Shown here: piece after piece, positions 39,560 through 50,522 of the stretch | Position numbering within the stretch: the first letter of the stretch is position 1 | Layout of the letters: each line of letters begins with the position of its first letter | DNA from: Shinella kummerowiae | GTDB taxonomy: Bacteria; Pseudomonadota; Alphaproteobacteria; Rhizobiales; Rhizobiaceae | Assembly: GCF_009827055.1 (NCBI RefSeq) | Contig: NZ_WUMK01000007.1 | Coordinates: 356,472 to 420,471, forward strand | Direction: 5' to 3' | Length of the DNA: 64,000 nucleotides | Position numbers and translations under genes: made by a program | Notes under the pieces: model-generated | Database searches by the model: none | The model's input: only the letters and a program-made list of their open reading frames with translations | Told to the model about the DNA's origin: nothing

Positions 39560-40393
39560 ATGAGGAAAGTTTTGAGTGGCGTCGTAGCCGTCCTGCTGAC
39601 AGGCACGTCGGGTTACGCCGCTGATATCTATCAGCCGGAGGTGATCGAAGCCCCGGTACAGGAAGCCATCATCGAGACCGGCGGATGGTATCTGCGCGGC
39701 GACATGGGCTGGTCCTACAACAAGATGCGCGGCGCCAAGTACTTCCAGGGCTCCAACAGCAACATGCGCAACTTCGATTCCGCCGACCTTAAGAGCGGCT
39801 TCGTCATCGGCGGCGGTGTCGGTTACCAGATCAACGATCACTTCCGTACGGACGTGACGCTCGACTACATGTTCAATTCTAAGTTCAGCGGCTCGACCTC
39901 CGGCAGTTGCGGCGTGGCGGTGAACTGCACCTCGCGTGACGTCGCTTCCTTGACGGCGCTGAGTCTGCTGGCCAACGCCTATGTCGACATCGGCACCTAT
40001 GGCTCCATCACGCCCTATGTCGGTGCCGGTATCGGTGGCACCTATGTGAACTGGAAGGGCCTCAAGAACACCTCGTGCGAGGACGGCGATCCGACAAACT
40101 GCGACCCGACATTCACGCACCACGGCAAGAAGAACTGGCGCTTCACCTATGCGCTGATGGCCGGTGCCTCGATCGACGTGACCTGCAACGTGAAGGCCGA
40201 CGTGGGCTACCGCTTCCGCCATGTCACGAAGGGCGGCATGTTCGGCTACAATGCCGGCGGCGGTCCCGGCTACGACAAGGGCTTCTACAGCCACGAAGCA
40301 CGCGCCGGTCTGCGCTACTCCTTCAATGGCTGCGACCAGCAGGCTTACATCCCGCCGGCGGAAATCCCCGTCGAGCAGCCGGTCTACAAGTAA
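39560..40393 (+). CDS. Outer-membrane beta-barrel protein, Omp25-like (paralogue 1)
   Basis: The 277-residue product has a signal peptide (VLSGVVAVLLTGTSGYA). Its barrel has alternating strands, including GWYLRGDMGWSYN, SGFVIGGGVGYQI, ITPYVGAGIGG and a last strand AGLRYSF. It is closest in pattern to the Omp25/RopB-like porin group of Rhizobiales. Four cysteines could form loop disulfides. A proline-rich tail follows the last strand, unusual for a barrel. ATG 39560 has GGAG upstream. Confidence 0.85.
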   Translation: MRKVLSGVVAVLLTGTSGYAADIYQPEVIEAPVQEAIIETGGWYLRGDMGWSYNKMRGAKYFQGSNSNMRNFDSADLKSGFVIGGGVGYQINDHFRTDVTLDYMFNSKFSGSTSGSCGVAVNCTSRDVASLTALSLLANAYVDIGTYGSITPYVGAGIGGTYVNWKGLKNTSCEDGDPTNCDPTFTHHGKKNWRFTYALMAGASIDVTCNVKADVGYRFRHVTKGGMFGYNAGGGPGYDKGFYSHEARAGLRYSFNGCDQQAYIPPAEIPVEQPVYK

Positions 40394-40417
40394 GACCAGC
40401 CCTGCCTGACCATGTCC

Positions 40418-40445
40418 AAGGCCGCCCGAAAGGGCGGCCTTTTTC
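40418..40445 (+). terminator. Terminator of porin paralogue 1
   Basis: The arms AGGCCGCCC and GGGCGGCCT enclose GAAA and are followed by T's. Confidence 0.85.
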
Positions 40446-40597
40446 GTTTCGGGCATGGAAAACCGGATGCTTAACGGTTCCTTCACTCCTTAAGAAGTAT
40501 GGTTAACCAACGGTGTAGAGCAGCGGCAAATCCTTGCAATGCGGCCTGTACCAATCGCGCAACCGCCTGGCCTCGCCGGCTTCGAGGGAACGAGAAC

Positions 40598-41437
40598 ATG
40601 TTTCGTCGCATCGCACCCATTGGTATCGCCGTCCTGGCCGGCCTCATCGCAACCAGCGCGGTTGCGAGCGACCTCGACATCATCAATGCGCCGGAAATCG
40701 ACGTGTCCGGTGGTGGGGTGGCCGAGGGCTGGTATATCCGCGGCGACCTTGGCTATTCCGGCTGGATGAAAAGCGGCAAGCCCGACTACACCGTCTATGC
40801 GCCGGGCGGCTCGGTCTTCTCGCAGGAGACCTTCGACAGCGCGCGCTTTTCCAAGTCGATGTCCTATGGCGTCGGCATGGGCTACCAGTTCAACAGCATG
40901 TTTCGCGCCGACCTGACGACGGATTTCTTCAACGGCAATCTCAGCGGCGATTCGAATATCGACCTGCCGTGCAGCGACAGTGAGCCGGCCGGCACGAGCT
41001 GCGGCTTCAGCCACAAGGCGGATTACAACGCGATCAATGTCATGGCGAACGGCTACATGGATCTCGGCACGTTTGCCGGTTTCACGCCCTATGTCGGCGC
41101 CGGCGCCGGCGTGACCCATGTCAGCTGGGACGACTTGAGGAGCAAGCCCTACTGCGAGGATGGTTCGGAGGCTTGCTCGGGTGAGACCTATTTGAGCGGC
41201 AGGCTCAAGGGCGAGGACAGCTGGCGCTTCACCTATGCGCTGATGGCCGGTGCAGCGGTGGATCTGACCGAGCGCATCAAGCTCGATCTCGGCTATCGCT
41301 TCTCCGACACGGCGGGTGGAAAGATGTTCCGCTACGGTGCGACGGAGCAGGGCTGGGGCGCGAGCGGCACCAAGGGCCGCGACGACGGCTTCCAGAAACA
41401 CGAATTCCGCGCCGGTATCCGCATCAACACCTGGTAA
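40598..41437 (+). CDS. Outer-membrane beta-barrel protein, Omp25-like (paralogue 2)
   Basis: The 279-residue protein parallels the gene before it: a signal peptide, GWYIRGDLGYSGWMKSG, YGVGMGYQF, FTPYVGAGAGVTHVSW and WRFTYALMAGAAVD. The last strand ends at the C-terminus in RAGIRINTW, as normal for a porin. It is a tandem duplicate that has diverged, with its own promoter region (40446-40597). GAGGGAAC precedes ATG 40598. Confidence 0.85.
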   Translation: MFRRIAPIGIAVLAGLIATSAVASDLDIINAPEIDVSGGGVAEGWYIRGDLGYSGWMKSGKPDYTVYAPGGSVFSQETFDSARFSKSMSYGVGMGYQFNSMFRADLTTDFFNGNLSGDSNIDLPCSDSEPAGTSCGFSHKADYNAINVMANGYMDLGTFAGFTPYVGAGAGVTHVSWDDLRSKPYCEDGSEACSGETYLSGRLKGEDSWRFTYALMAGAAVDLTERIKLDLGYRFSDTAGGKMFRYGATEQGWGASGTKGRDDGFQKHEFRAGIRINTW

Positions 41438-41457
41438 GGTCTATTTTCCAGCTATTA

Positions 41458-41488
41458 CACGGCGCGTCGGGCAACCGGCGCGCCGTTT
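41458..41488 (+). terminator. Terminator of porin paralogue 2
   Basis: The arms CACGGCGCG and CGCGCCGT enclose a GC-rich loop and are followed by TTTCC, a weak T run. Confidence 0.55.
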
Positions 41489-41528
41489 CCATTGCGTCGG
41501 ATTATTTTTCGTTCGCGACATATCCCTC

Positions 41529-41555
41529 TTGACGAAAGAGGACCTCTCCCATATT
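41529..41555 (+). promoter_or_regulatory. Candidate sigma-70 promoter of serC-serA
   Basis: TTGACG and CATATT are 15 bases apart (17 if TATTCA is taken as -10). Transcription would start near 41562 and give a leader of about 50 bases. Confidence 0.5.
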
Positions 41556-41559
41556 CACG

Positions 41560-41613
41560 GCGGCGGGACACCCTTCCCCAACGAAGGGCTATCTATCTGG
41601 AAGGATAGCGATC
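41560..41613 (+). promoter_or_regulatory. serC leader RNA motif
   Basis: Two short hairpins lie directly before serC: CCCTTC/GAAGGG, then CTATC/GATAG, which encloses the ribosome binding site GGAAG. This matches the alphaproteobacterial serC RNA motif, known from the same gene position. It probably controls translation start, with an unknown signal. Confidence 0.7.
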
Positions 41614-42795
41614 ATGACGAAGACCGTCACACCGCCGGACGTGCGTCCGAACAATACCCATTTCTCTTCTGGCCCGTGCTCGAAGCGCCCCAACTGGTCG
41701 CTCGAAGCGCTTTCCGATGCTCCGCTCGGTCGTTCGCACCGCGCCAAGATCGGCAAGACCAAGCTCAAGCAGGCCATTGATCTCACCCGTGAAGTTCTCG
41801 AAGTGCCGGCGGATTACCGCATCGGCATCGTACCGGCCTCCGATACCGGCGCCGTCGAAATGGCGCTGTGGTCGCTGCTCGGCCCGCGCGGCGTCGACAT
41901 GGTCGCCTGGGAAAGCTTTGGTTCGGGCTGGGTTTCCGATGTCGTCAAAGAGCTGAAGCTCCCCGACACCCGCAAGATCACGGCCGATTACGGTCTGCTG
42001 CCCGACCTTTCCACGATCGACTTCGACCGTGACGTGGTCTTCACCTGGAACGGCACGACCTCCGGCGTGCGCGTCGCCAATGCCGACTTCATTCCGGCCG
42101 ACCGCAAGGGCCTGACGATCTGCGACGCGACCTCGGCCGCGTTTGCGCAGAACCTCGATTTCGCCAAGCTCGATGTCGTCACCTTCTCCTGGCAGAAGGT
42201 TCTGGGCGGTGAGGGCGCGCATGGCGTCATCATCCTGTCGCCCCGTGCCGTCGAGCGCCTCGAAAGCTACACGCCGGCCTGGCCGATGCCGAAGATCTTC
42301 CGCATGACCAAGGGCGGCAAGATCATCGAGGGCATCTTCCAGGGCGAAACGATCAACACGCCCTCCATGCTCTGCGTCGAGGACTATATCGATGCGCTTC
42401 TCTGGGCAAAACAGGTCGGCGGCCTCAAGGGCCTGATGGCCCGCGCCGATGCCAATGCCAAGGTGATCTTCGATTTCGTCGAGAACAACGACTGGGTCGC
42501 CAACCTGGCCAAGGAGCCGGCGACGCGCTCCAACACCTCGGTCTGCCTGACGATCGCCGACAAGGACGTGCTGGCGCTCGACGCCGATGCGCAGGCCGCC
42601 TTTGCCAAGGGCCTCGTCGCGCTTATCGAAAAGCAGGGTGTCGCCTTCGACATCGGCGCTTATCGTGACGCCCCGTCGGGCCTGCGCATATGGGCCGGCG
42701 CGACGATCGATACCGCCGATCTGGACGCGCTGATGCCCTGGCTGACCTGGGCCTTCGAGACCCAGAAGGCAACGCTTTCCAAGGCTGCGGCCTGA
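41614..42795 (+). CDS. serC: Phosphoserine aminotransferase
   Basis: The 393-residue PLP enzyme converts 3-phosphohydroxypyruvate to phosphoserine. Motifs include [11 protein letters not shown] at the start, the [14 protein letters not shown] stretch, and the PLP lysine in [15 protein letters not shown]. The length and lysine context fit the rhizobial/methanosarcinal type. It is followed by serA after 77 bases, in which arms GGCTTCG and CGAAGCC form a hairpin. Confidence 0.95.
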   Translation: MTKTVTPPDVRPNNTHFSSGPCSKRPNWSLEALSDAPLGRSHRAKIGKTKLKQAIDLTREVLEVPADYRIGIVPASDTGAVEMALWSLLGPRGVDMVAWESFGSGWVSDVVKELKLPDTRKITADYGLLPDLSTIDFDRDVVFTWNGTTSGVRVANADFIPADRKGLTICDATSAAFAQNLDFAKLDVVTFSWQKVLGGEGAHGVIILSPRAVERLESYTPAWPMPKIFRMTKGGKIIEGIFQGETINTPSMLCVEDYIDALLWAKQVGGLKGLMARADANAKVIFDFVENNDWVANLAKEPATRSNTSVCLTIADKDVLALDADAQAAFAKGLVALIEKQGVAFDIGAYRDAPSGLRIWAGATIDTADLDALMPWLTWAFETQKATLSKAAA

Positions 42796-42872
42796 TTTCG
42801 CGACCGGCTTCGTCCAATGGGCGAAGCCACCTTTGATCTCATCTCCCTAGACTCAATTGATGGAGGCCTCTC

Positions 42873-44468
42873 ATGGCACCTCGCGTACTCGTATCCGACG
42901 AACTGTCGGAAACCGCCGTCCAGATTTTCCGCGATCGTGGCGTTGAAGTCGATTTCCAGCCGCAGCTCGGCAAGGACAAGGACAAACTTGCCGAGATCAT
43001 CGGCAACTATGACGGCCTTGCCATCCGCTCCGCCACCAAGGCGACGGAAAAGCTGATCGCGGCTGCGACCAATCTCAAGGTCATCGGCCGCGCCGGCATC
43101 GGCGTCGACAATGTCGATATCCCGGCTGCCTCGCGTCGCGGCATCATCGTCATGAACACGCCGTTCGGCAATTCGATCACCACGGCAGAACACGCCATCG
43201 CGCTGATGTTCGCCGTCGCCCGCCAGCTTCCCGCCGCTGACACCTCCACGCAGGCCGGAAAGTGGGAAAAGTCGAAGTTCATGGGTGTCGAAATCACTGG
43301 CAAGCTGCTCGGCGTCATCGGCGCCGGCAATATCGGCGGCATCGTCTGCAAGAAGGCCATCGGGCTTGGCATGCACGTCATTGCTTATGATCCCTTCCTC
43401 TCGGCCGAACGCGCCCAGGAAATGGGTGTTGAGAAGGTGGAGCTGGACGACCTGCTCGCCCGCGCCGATTTCATCACGTTGCACGTGCCGATGACCGACA
43501 AGACCCGCGGCATCCTGAACAAGGAAGCACTCGCCAAGACCAAGAAGGGTGTGCGCATCATCAATTGCGCCCGTGGCGGCCTGGTCGATGAAGCGGCGCT
43601 TGCCGAAGCCATCAAGTCCGGCCATGTCGCCGGCGCCGGTTTCGACGTGTTCGAAGTCGAACCCGCCAAGGAAAGCCCGCTCTTCGGCCTGGAAAACGTC
43701 GTCTGCACGCCGCATCTCGGCGCCTCGACCACGGAAGCGCAGGAGAACGTTGCCCTTCAGGTCGCCGAGCAGATGTCGGATTACCTGGTCAAGGGTGCCG
43801 TCTCGAACGCCATCAACATGCCGTCGATCACCGCTGAAGAAGCGCCGATCCTGAAGCCGTTCATCCGGCTTGCCGACGTGCTCGGCGCCTTCGTTGGCCA
43901 GGTCACGGAAAGCGCCATCAAGGAAATCGAGATCCTCTACGACGGTGCGACCGCGACGATGAACACCAAGGCGCTGACGAGTGCGGCCCTTGCCGGCCTC
44001 ATCCGCTCGCAGGTTTCCGACGTCAACATGGTTTCGGCGCCGGTCATGATCAAGGAAAAGGGCGTCATCCTTTCCGAGGTCAAGCGCGACAAGTCGGGCG
44101 TCTTTGACGGCTACATCCGCCTGACCGTGACGACGGCGAACCAGACCCGCTCGATCGCCGGCACCGTCTTCTCCGACGGCAAGCCGCGCTTCATCCAGAT
44201 CAAGGGCATCAACCTGGACGCCGATGTCGGCAACCACATGGTCTACATCACCAACACTGACGTGCCCGGCATGATCGGCTTCATCGGCACGACGCTGGGC
44301 GAGGCGGGCGTCAACATCGCCAACTTCCAGCTCGGCCGCGACAAGCAGGGCGGTGACGCGATCGCGCTGCTTTATGTCGACGCCGCCGTGTCGGAAGATG
44401 TGCTGAACAAGCTGCGCGCCAATCCGGCGATCCGCCAGATCAAGCCGCTGGTCTTCAACGTCGATTGA
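42873..44468 (+). CDS. serA: D-3-phosphoglycerate dehydrogenase
   Basis: The 531-residue enzyme catalyses the first step of serine synthesis. It has the NAD fold (LLGVIGAGNIGGIVC), the catalytic RGGLVDEAAL and HLGASTTEAQ motifs, an intervening domain, and a C-terminal ACT domain (ITNTDVPGMIGFIGTTLGE) that senses serine in the family. TGGAGG precedes the ATG. Confidence 0.96.
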   Translation: MAPRVLVSDELSETAVQIFRDRGVEVDFQPQLGKDKDKLAEIIGNYDGLAIRSATKATEKLIAAATNLKVIGRAGIGVDNVDIPAASRRGIIVMNTPFGNSITTAEHAIALMFAVARQLPAADTSTQAGKWEKSKFMGVEITGKLLGVIGAGNIGGIVCKKAIGLGMHVIAYDPFLSAERAQEMGVEKVELDDLLARADFITLHVPMTDKTRGILNKEALAKTKKGVRIINCARGGLVDEAALAEAIKSGHVAGAGFDVFEVEPAKESPLFGLENVVCTPHLGASTTEAQENVALQVAEQMSDYLVKGAVSNAINMPSITAEEAPILKPFIRLADVLGAFVGQVTESAIKEIEILYDGATATMNTKALTSAALAGLIRSQVSDVNMVSAPVMIKEKGVILSEVKRDKSGVFDGYIRLTVTTANQTRSIAGTVFSDGKPRFIQIKGINLDADVGNHMVYITNTDVPGMIGFIGTTLGEAGVNIANFQLGRDKQGGDAIALLYVDAAVSEDVLNKLRANPAIRQIKPLVFNVD

Positions 44469-44492
44469 TCGTCGTCCTCCCAAGACGAAGTG

Positions 44493-44526
44493 AAAAGGCC
44501 CGCCGGATCGCTCCGGCGGGCCTTTT
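44493..44526. terminator. Bidirectional terminator, serA and the DMT transporter
   Basis: The arms AAGGCCCGCCGG and CCGGCGGGCCTT enclose ATCGCT, with T's on either strand. Confidence 0.85.
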
Positions 44527-44530
44527 GCTG

Positions 44531-45508
44531 TCAGGCCTTTTTCTCTTTCGGCCGTCCCCATTCGGCAATGGCGATGCCGCCGAGCACGAGGAGAAGGGCG
44601 ACGATATGGAAGGGATGCAGCGTCTCGCCGATCAGGAAGACGGAGAGAATGGTGCCGAAGACCGGGATGGCATTGATGAACAGGCCTGCCCGGTTGGCGC
44701 CGATCATCTCGACGCCGCGCACATAGAGCACCTGCGAGAGCAGGGAAGGGAAGATGCCGGCATAGAGCACGATGGCCCAGCCGGTCGTATCCGGAAAGAT
44801 GGCCGCGCCGCGCGACAGCTCCCAGAAGAACAGCGGGATGGCGCTCAGCAGTGCGCCGAAGGCGGGCGCGGCGATAAAGCTCTGCCAGTGCATGTCCGGC
44901 TTCCAGCGCAGCGACACCGTATAGGCGGCATAGACGATGCAGGCGCCGAGCATCAGCGCGTCGCCGAAGTTGAACTCGAGTTCCGCCAGCGCCGAGAATT
45001 CGCCATGAGCGGCTGTTACAAGAACGCCGACAAGTGTGACGCTGAAGCCGACGATCTGGGCGATCGAGGCCTGGATGCGGAAGAGGATGAAGTTGAAGAC
45101 GAAGATCAACATCGGAATGCCGGCCTGCTCGATGACCGCGTTGATGGCGCTCGTATAACCGAGCGCAGTATAGAGCAGGGCATTAAAGGCGGTGAAGCCG
45201 AAGACGCCGTAAAGCAGGAGCTGGAGCCAGTGTTTTCGGATGACCGGCCAGTCGCGTTTCACTTGCGGCAGCATGAGGATCAGGATGATCGTCAGGGCGA
45301 TGATCCAGCGCAGCAAAGTCAGCACCATCGGGCTGACATGGCCGACGGCGAGTTTGCCTGCAACCGAGTTCGCGCCCCAGAAAAGCGCGGTGATGCAAAG
45401 GTAGAAATAGGCTCTGCTGTTCAAGGTGGAATGTGTCCGGATGAAGAACGGGTACGCAGGGTGCGTCGGCGGGTGCCTCAGATAAGGGGAAAAACCGCGC
45501 AATGTCAT
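44531..45508 (-). CDS. EamA/DMT-family transporter
   Basis: The product has ten membrane helices in two EamA repeats; the second holds LYAGIFPSLLSQVLYVRGVE. The family exports metabolites such as amino acids. The start is uncertain: the ATG at 45508 gives 325 residues with a 28-residue N-terminal extension before the first helix (YFYLCITALFWGANS), and it has no clear ribosome site. The substrate is unknown. It lies between serA and purA. Confidence 0.83.
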   Translation of the reverse strand: MTLRGFSPYLRHPPTHPAYPFFIRTHSTLNSRAYFYLCITALFWGANSVAGKLAVGHVSPMVLTLLRWIIALTIILILMLPQVKRDWPVIRKHWLQLLLYGVFGFTAFNALLYTALGYTSAINAVIEQAGIPMLIFVFNFILFRIQASIAQIVGFSVTLVGVLVTAAHGEFSALAELEFNFGDALMLGACIVYAAYTVSLRWKPDMHWQSFIAAPAFGALLSAIPLFFWELSRGAAIFPDTTGWAIVLYAGIFPSLLSQVLYVRGVEMIGANRAGLFINAIPVFGTILSVFLIGETLHPFHIVALLLVLGGIAIAEWGRPKEKKA

Positions 45509-45625
45509 GCAAAAAGCGGATGACGGCCGTCATAACAGGGTCGCATTCCCAAAGACAACACAGTATAGATGCGCGGGTTTGTGTCAGGCGCACGGGTACG
45601 CGCGCGCGATAATAGGAAAGATTAA

Positions 45626-46930
<1,305 letters not shown>

Positions 46931-46999
46931 TCTCAAGCTCAACACCAGTTCCGTGTCGTATTCCAATAGGATAGCGCACGGACACGATGGAAAGTTCTG

Positions 47000-49294
47000 A
47001 TGGCGGATTTTGTAGCAGTCATTCGAAGGGCCGTTGACGGCCTCTCGGACAACAATGCCGAGATGCGGCAGAAGGTTTACGAGAAGGCCCGCGGCGCTGT
47101 CCGCAGGCAGCTCGAATCCATGAACCCGCGCCCTTCTGATGATCTCGTGAAACGCCAGCTCGACAAGCTCGAAGCGGCGATCGGCGACGTCGAGACCGAG
47201 CATGCCGAGGCGCTTCCCGTCGAAGAGCCTGCGCCCGAACCCGTCGAGGATCTCGTCGCTGAGCCTGCTGAAGAAGCCGCGCAACCGGAGCCGGTGGTCG
47301 AAGAGACCGCGGCCGTCGAGCCGGAAGCTGTGGTCGCCGAAGCTGAGCCGGAGGCCGGGCCTGTTGCGGCCGAACCGGAACAGCACGTCGAGCCTGAGGA
47401 GCAACCCGTCGTCGAACCGGTGGAATCCCGCGAGGATGTGCCGGCCGAGACCGCGGTTGAAGACGAGCCCGTTGCCGAGACCGCCGCCGAGGAAACGCCG
47501 GCTGTCGAGGCCGACGTCGAGCCCGAGCCGCGCGAGACCGTGGTTGAAGAGGCGGTAGCGGACGAGCCGCAGGCTGTCGCTGCCGAGGCGCATGTCGAGC
47601 CGTCCTGGCATGTCGAAGCAGAGCCCGCGGACGATTATGTCCCCTCCTGGCACGAGCCCGAGACGGCGACCGAAACCACCACGGAAGAACCTCAGCCCGT
47701 TGCGGCCGTCGAGCCGGAAGCGCAGGCCTATACCGTTCACGATGAACAGGTGCCGGATGCCGAGCCGGTCGCGGATGCCCGCATGCCGTCGGCAGAGGCG
47801 CAGTGGAACTGGAACGAGGCGTCCCCCGTCGTTGAGACGGCGAACAACCCCGCGCTGCCCGCCGATACCGTGACCGACCCGCTTGCCTGGGACTGGCCGG
47901 ACGAGAAGGCAGGACAGCCGGCGGACACGTCGGAGAAGGCCGCTCCCGCACGGGATTGGGGCGACCTCGACGAGCTTCTTGGCAACAGCGGGACAAAGGC
48001 CGGTGCGGCGGCTGCCGGAACGGCTTCGATGGCAGAGGCCGGGCTCGCCGATGCGGCTGCCTCCGCCACGCCGACCGTCGAAACGGCCCGCGCGCCGCAG
48101 CGCTCGTTCCGGGCGGAGCCGCGCAAGTCGCGCATCAATTTTGCCGCCCTTGCGGCGCTGCTCGCACTCGTCGCCATCATTGGCGGCGCGGGCGCGGGTT
48201 ACTGGTTCAACCGCGACACGGTGAACGGCTGGGTCAACGAGCGCATTGCGTCGTTCACGACCCCATCGGCCGAGACGCCTGCGGACACCACGCAGACCAA
48301 CCAGACCGCAGAAGGCGGCCGCAACCTGCCGGCCGACACCAAGCCGGCCGAAACGGCCCAGACCCCGACGGGCGATGCCGCCGGCACGACGCCCACGACG
48401 ACGGAAGTCGCCTCGACGTCGCAAAACAGCAGCGGCAAGTTTACGCAGCGTCTGTTGACCGACGGTTCGGAAGTCGATCAGGGCCCCGCGCCGGCCCTTG
48501 ACGGCGCAACGCCGGAAGAGGGCAAGTCGGTCGCTGCCCAGTCGACCGAAACGGCGGAGGCTGCCCAGGGCGGTGCTGCCACCACAGGCGGTGCCGCGAC
48601 CACGGGCGATGCGGCCACCACGACGCCCGCCACCGGTACGGACGGCACGGCGCAGACCCCGGCCGGCACGGACACCGCGACGACCACGGACACCCAGACG
48701 CCAGCCACAACCGGCGAACAGCCGGCCGCCATTGGTGTCACGCAAAAGATGTTCCTTTATGAGGAGCGTCTCGGCCAGACCGCGCCGACGGCGATCGAAG
48801 GCACGGTTGCCTGGTCGAGTGCCGAAGAATCGCCCGGCGGTGACGCCAAGCCCGAGCCGGTGGTGCGCGCGCAGGTCAACGTGCCCTCCAAGGGTCTGAC
48901 CGCGCTGATTACCTTCCGGCGCAATGGCGACCGTTCGCTGCCGGCAAGTCATCTGGTGGAGCTCGTCTTCTCGCTGCCGGAGAATTTCGAAGGCGGCGGC
49001 ATCGAGAGCGTGCAGCGCGTGGCCATGAAGCGGACCGAGCAGGATCGCGGCGATGCGCTGATCGCGGTGCCGGCGAAGATCACCGACGACTTCCACATGA
49101 TCGCGCTCAACGACTTCCCGGAAGCGATTGCCAAGAACACCGAGCTTCTGCGTACCCGCAACTGGATCGACATTCCGATCACCTACCGCAACGGTCGCCG
49201 CGCGCTGATGACGCTCGACAAGGGCACTGCCGGCGCGGAAGCCTTCGACACGGTGATGAAGGCCTGGACGACCGCCGCAGCAGCCAACCCGTAA
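47000..49294 (+). CDS. Large acidic single-pass membrane protein, unknown function
   Basis: The 764-residue protein has a conserved-looking N-terminal cap (MADFVAVIRRAVDGLSDNN), then about 250 residues rich in glutamate, proline, alanine and valine. One membrane helix lies near residues 380-400 (FAALAALLALVAIIGG), followed by a threonine- and alanine-rich linker. The folded C-terminal domain (about residues 575-760) includes FRRNGDRSLPASHLVEL and WIDIPITYRNGRRALM. Homologues in rhizobia are often mislabelled as CheA-like kinases, but there is no kinase motif. It follows purA. Confidence 0.8.
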   Translation: MADFVAVIRRAVDGLSDNNAEMRQKVYEKARGAVRRQLESMNPRPSDDLVKRQLDKLEAAIGDVETEHAEALPVEEPAPEPVEDLVAEPAEEAAQPEPVVEETAAVEPEAVVAEAEPEAGPVAAEPEQHVEPEEQPVVEPVESREDVPAETAVEDEPVAETAAEETPAVEADVEPEPRETVVEEAVADEPQAVAAEAHVEPSWHVEAEPADDYVPSWHEPETATETTTEEPQPVAAVEPEAQAYTVHDEQVPDAEPVADARMPSAEAQWNWNEASPVVETANNPALPADTVTDPLAWDWPDEKAGQPADTSEKAAPARDWGDLDELLGNSGTKAGAAAAGTASMAEAGLADAAASATPTVETARAPQRSFRAEPRKSRINFAALAALLALVAIIGGAGAGYWFNRDTVNGWVNERIASFTTPSAETPADTTQTNQTAEGGRNLPADTKPAETAQTPTGDAAGTTPTTTEVASTSQNSSGKFTQRLLTDGSEVDQGPAPALDGATPEEGKSVAAQSTETAEAAQGGAATTGGAATTGDAATTTPATGTDGTAQTPAGTDTATTTDTQTPATTGEQPAAIGVTQKMFLYEERLGQTAPTAIEGTVAWSSAEESPGGDAKPEPVVRAQVNVPSKGLTALITFRRNGDRSLPASHLVELVFSLPENFEGGGIESVQRVAMKRTEQDRGDALIAVPAKITDDFHMIALNDFPEAIAKNTELLRTRNWIDIPITYRNGRRALMTLDKGTAGAEAFDTVMKAWTTAAAANP

Positions 49295-49314
49295 AAGCTC
49301 GCATGCATCAAAGA

Positions 49315-49345
49315 AAAGGCCCGGCATCGCTGCCGGGCCTTTTTG
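49315..49345. terminator. Bidirectional terminator, acidic protein gene and rpoH
   Basis: The arms AGGCCCGGC and GCCGGGCCT enclose ATCGCT, with T's on both strands. Confidence 0.85.
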
Positions 49346-49364
49346 TTTCTGCCTTCGTATACGA

Positions 49365-50270
49365 TCAGGCATCTTCGATGACGCGGACGGCGCGGGCCTG
49401 TTCGGCGGCGTATTTCTGTACGGCCTCCTGCACCTTCTCGAAGGCGCGAACCTCGATCTGGCGCACGCGCTCGCGGCTGATGTCGAACTCGGTGGAGAGT
49501 TCTTCCAGCGTCACCGGATCTTCAGCAAGGCGACGGGCCTCGAAGATGCGGCGTTCGCGGTCGTTCAGGACGTCCATCGCACGGGCGAGCATGGCACGGC
49601 GTGTGTCCAGTTCGTCCTGCTCGATCAGCGTCTGTTCCTGGCTGTCGTGATCGTCGACGAGCCAATCCTGCCACTGGCCGGATTCACCTTCGCTGGCCTT
49701 GATCGGCGCGTTGAGCGAGGCATCGCCGGTGAGGCGGCGGTTCATCGAGACGACTTCGTCTTCGGAAACCTTGAGCTTGGTCGCGATTTCCTTGACCTGA
49801 TCGGGGCGCAGATCGCCATCGTCGATCGCCTGGATCTTGCTCTTCATGCGGCGCAGGTTGAAGAACAGGCGCTTCTGATTGGCGGTCGTGCCCATCTTCA
49901 CCAGCGACCACGAGCGCAGGATATATTCCTGGATCGAGGCCTTGATCCACCACATGGCATAGGTCGCAAGGCGGAAGCCGCGCTCCGGGTCGAACTTCTT
50001 GACGGCCTGCATCAGGCCGACATTGCCCTCGGACACGACTTCGCCGATCGGCAGGCCGTAGCCGCGATAGCCCATGGCGATCTTGGCCACGAGGCGCAGG
50101 TGGCTCGTGACGAGTTCATGCGCGGCGGTACGATCGCCGTGCTCCTGGTAACGCTTGGCGAGCATGTATTCCTGCTGCGGCTCAAGCATTGGAAACTTGC
50201 GGATTTCATCGAGATAGCGGTTGAGACCACCTTCTCCGGCGGTAATCGACGGCAGCGTATTGCGGGCCAT
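49365..50270 (-). CDS. rpoH: RNA polymerase sigma factor RpoH (sigma-32)
   Basis: The 301-residue sigma factor has regions 2.1-2.4 (VTSHLRLVAKIAMGYRGYG, then FRLATYAMWWIKASIQ), the RpoH box QKRLFFNLRR, and region 4 (EELSTEFDISRERVRQIEVRA). It directs heat-shock transcription; rhizobia usually carry more than one copy. AGGGGT precedes the ATG. Confidence 0.95.
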   Translation of the reverse strand: MARNTLPSITAGEGGLNRYLDEIRKFPMLEPQQEYMLAKRYQEHGDRTAAHELVTSHLRLVAKIAMGYRGYGLPIGEVVSEGNVGLMQAVKKFDPERGFRLATYAMWWIKASIQEYILRSWSLVKMGTTANQKRLFFNLRRMKSKIQAIDDGDLRPDQVKEIATKLKVSEDEVVSMNRRLTGDASLNAPIKASEGESGQWQDWLVDDHDSQEQTLIEQDELDTRRAMLARAMDVLNDRERRIFEARRLAEDPVTLEELSTEFDISRERVRQIEVRAFEKVQEAVQKYAAEQARAVRVIEDA

Positions 50271-50522
50271 TCAGCACCCCTTTCTGAGACGGCTTCCATT
50301 CGGCAAGCCTTGGTACGGAGCCTGATCCTGAAAACCGGATCCCCGTCAGCAACCATGCTCCCCGTGGGGCATGGCGACCCCACGATCATATAGATAGGTA
50401 TGGCGAAACAATGGTTCAAGCCACCGCGGGCTTCACGGCTGCGTGAAGGCGGGAAGGGCGAATGGATTTTGCGACACATCCCTAAAATAGGGTCGGATGC
50501 CGGCAAATCAAGGGTTGGCGGT

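Noticed and set aside
40491..40510. TTAA repeats before the second porin as a CtrA box
   Set aside because: The spacing is 9, not 7; only half-sites remain.
42660..44561. A 633-codon minus-strand open frame opposite serA
   Set aside because: It is a shadow of serA, with no ribosome site or domain.
47000..49294. The acidic protein as a CheA-like histidine kinase
   Set aside because: There is no H-box, N-box or G-box; the label found on similar proteins appears to come from low-complexity similarity.
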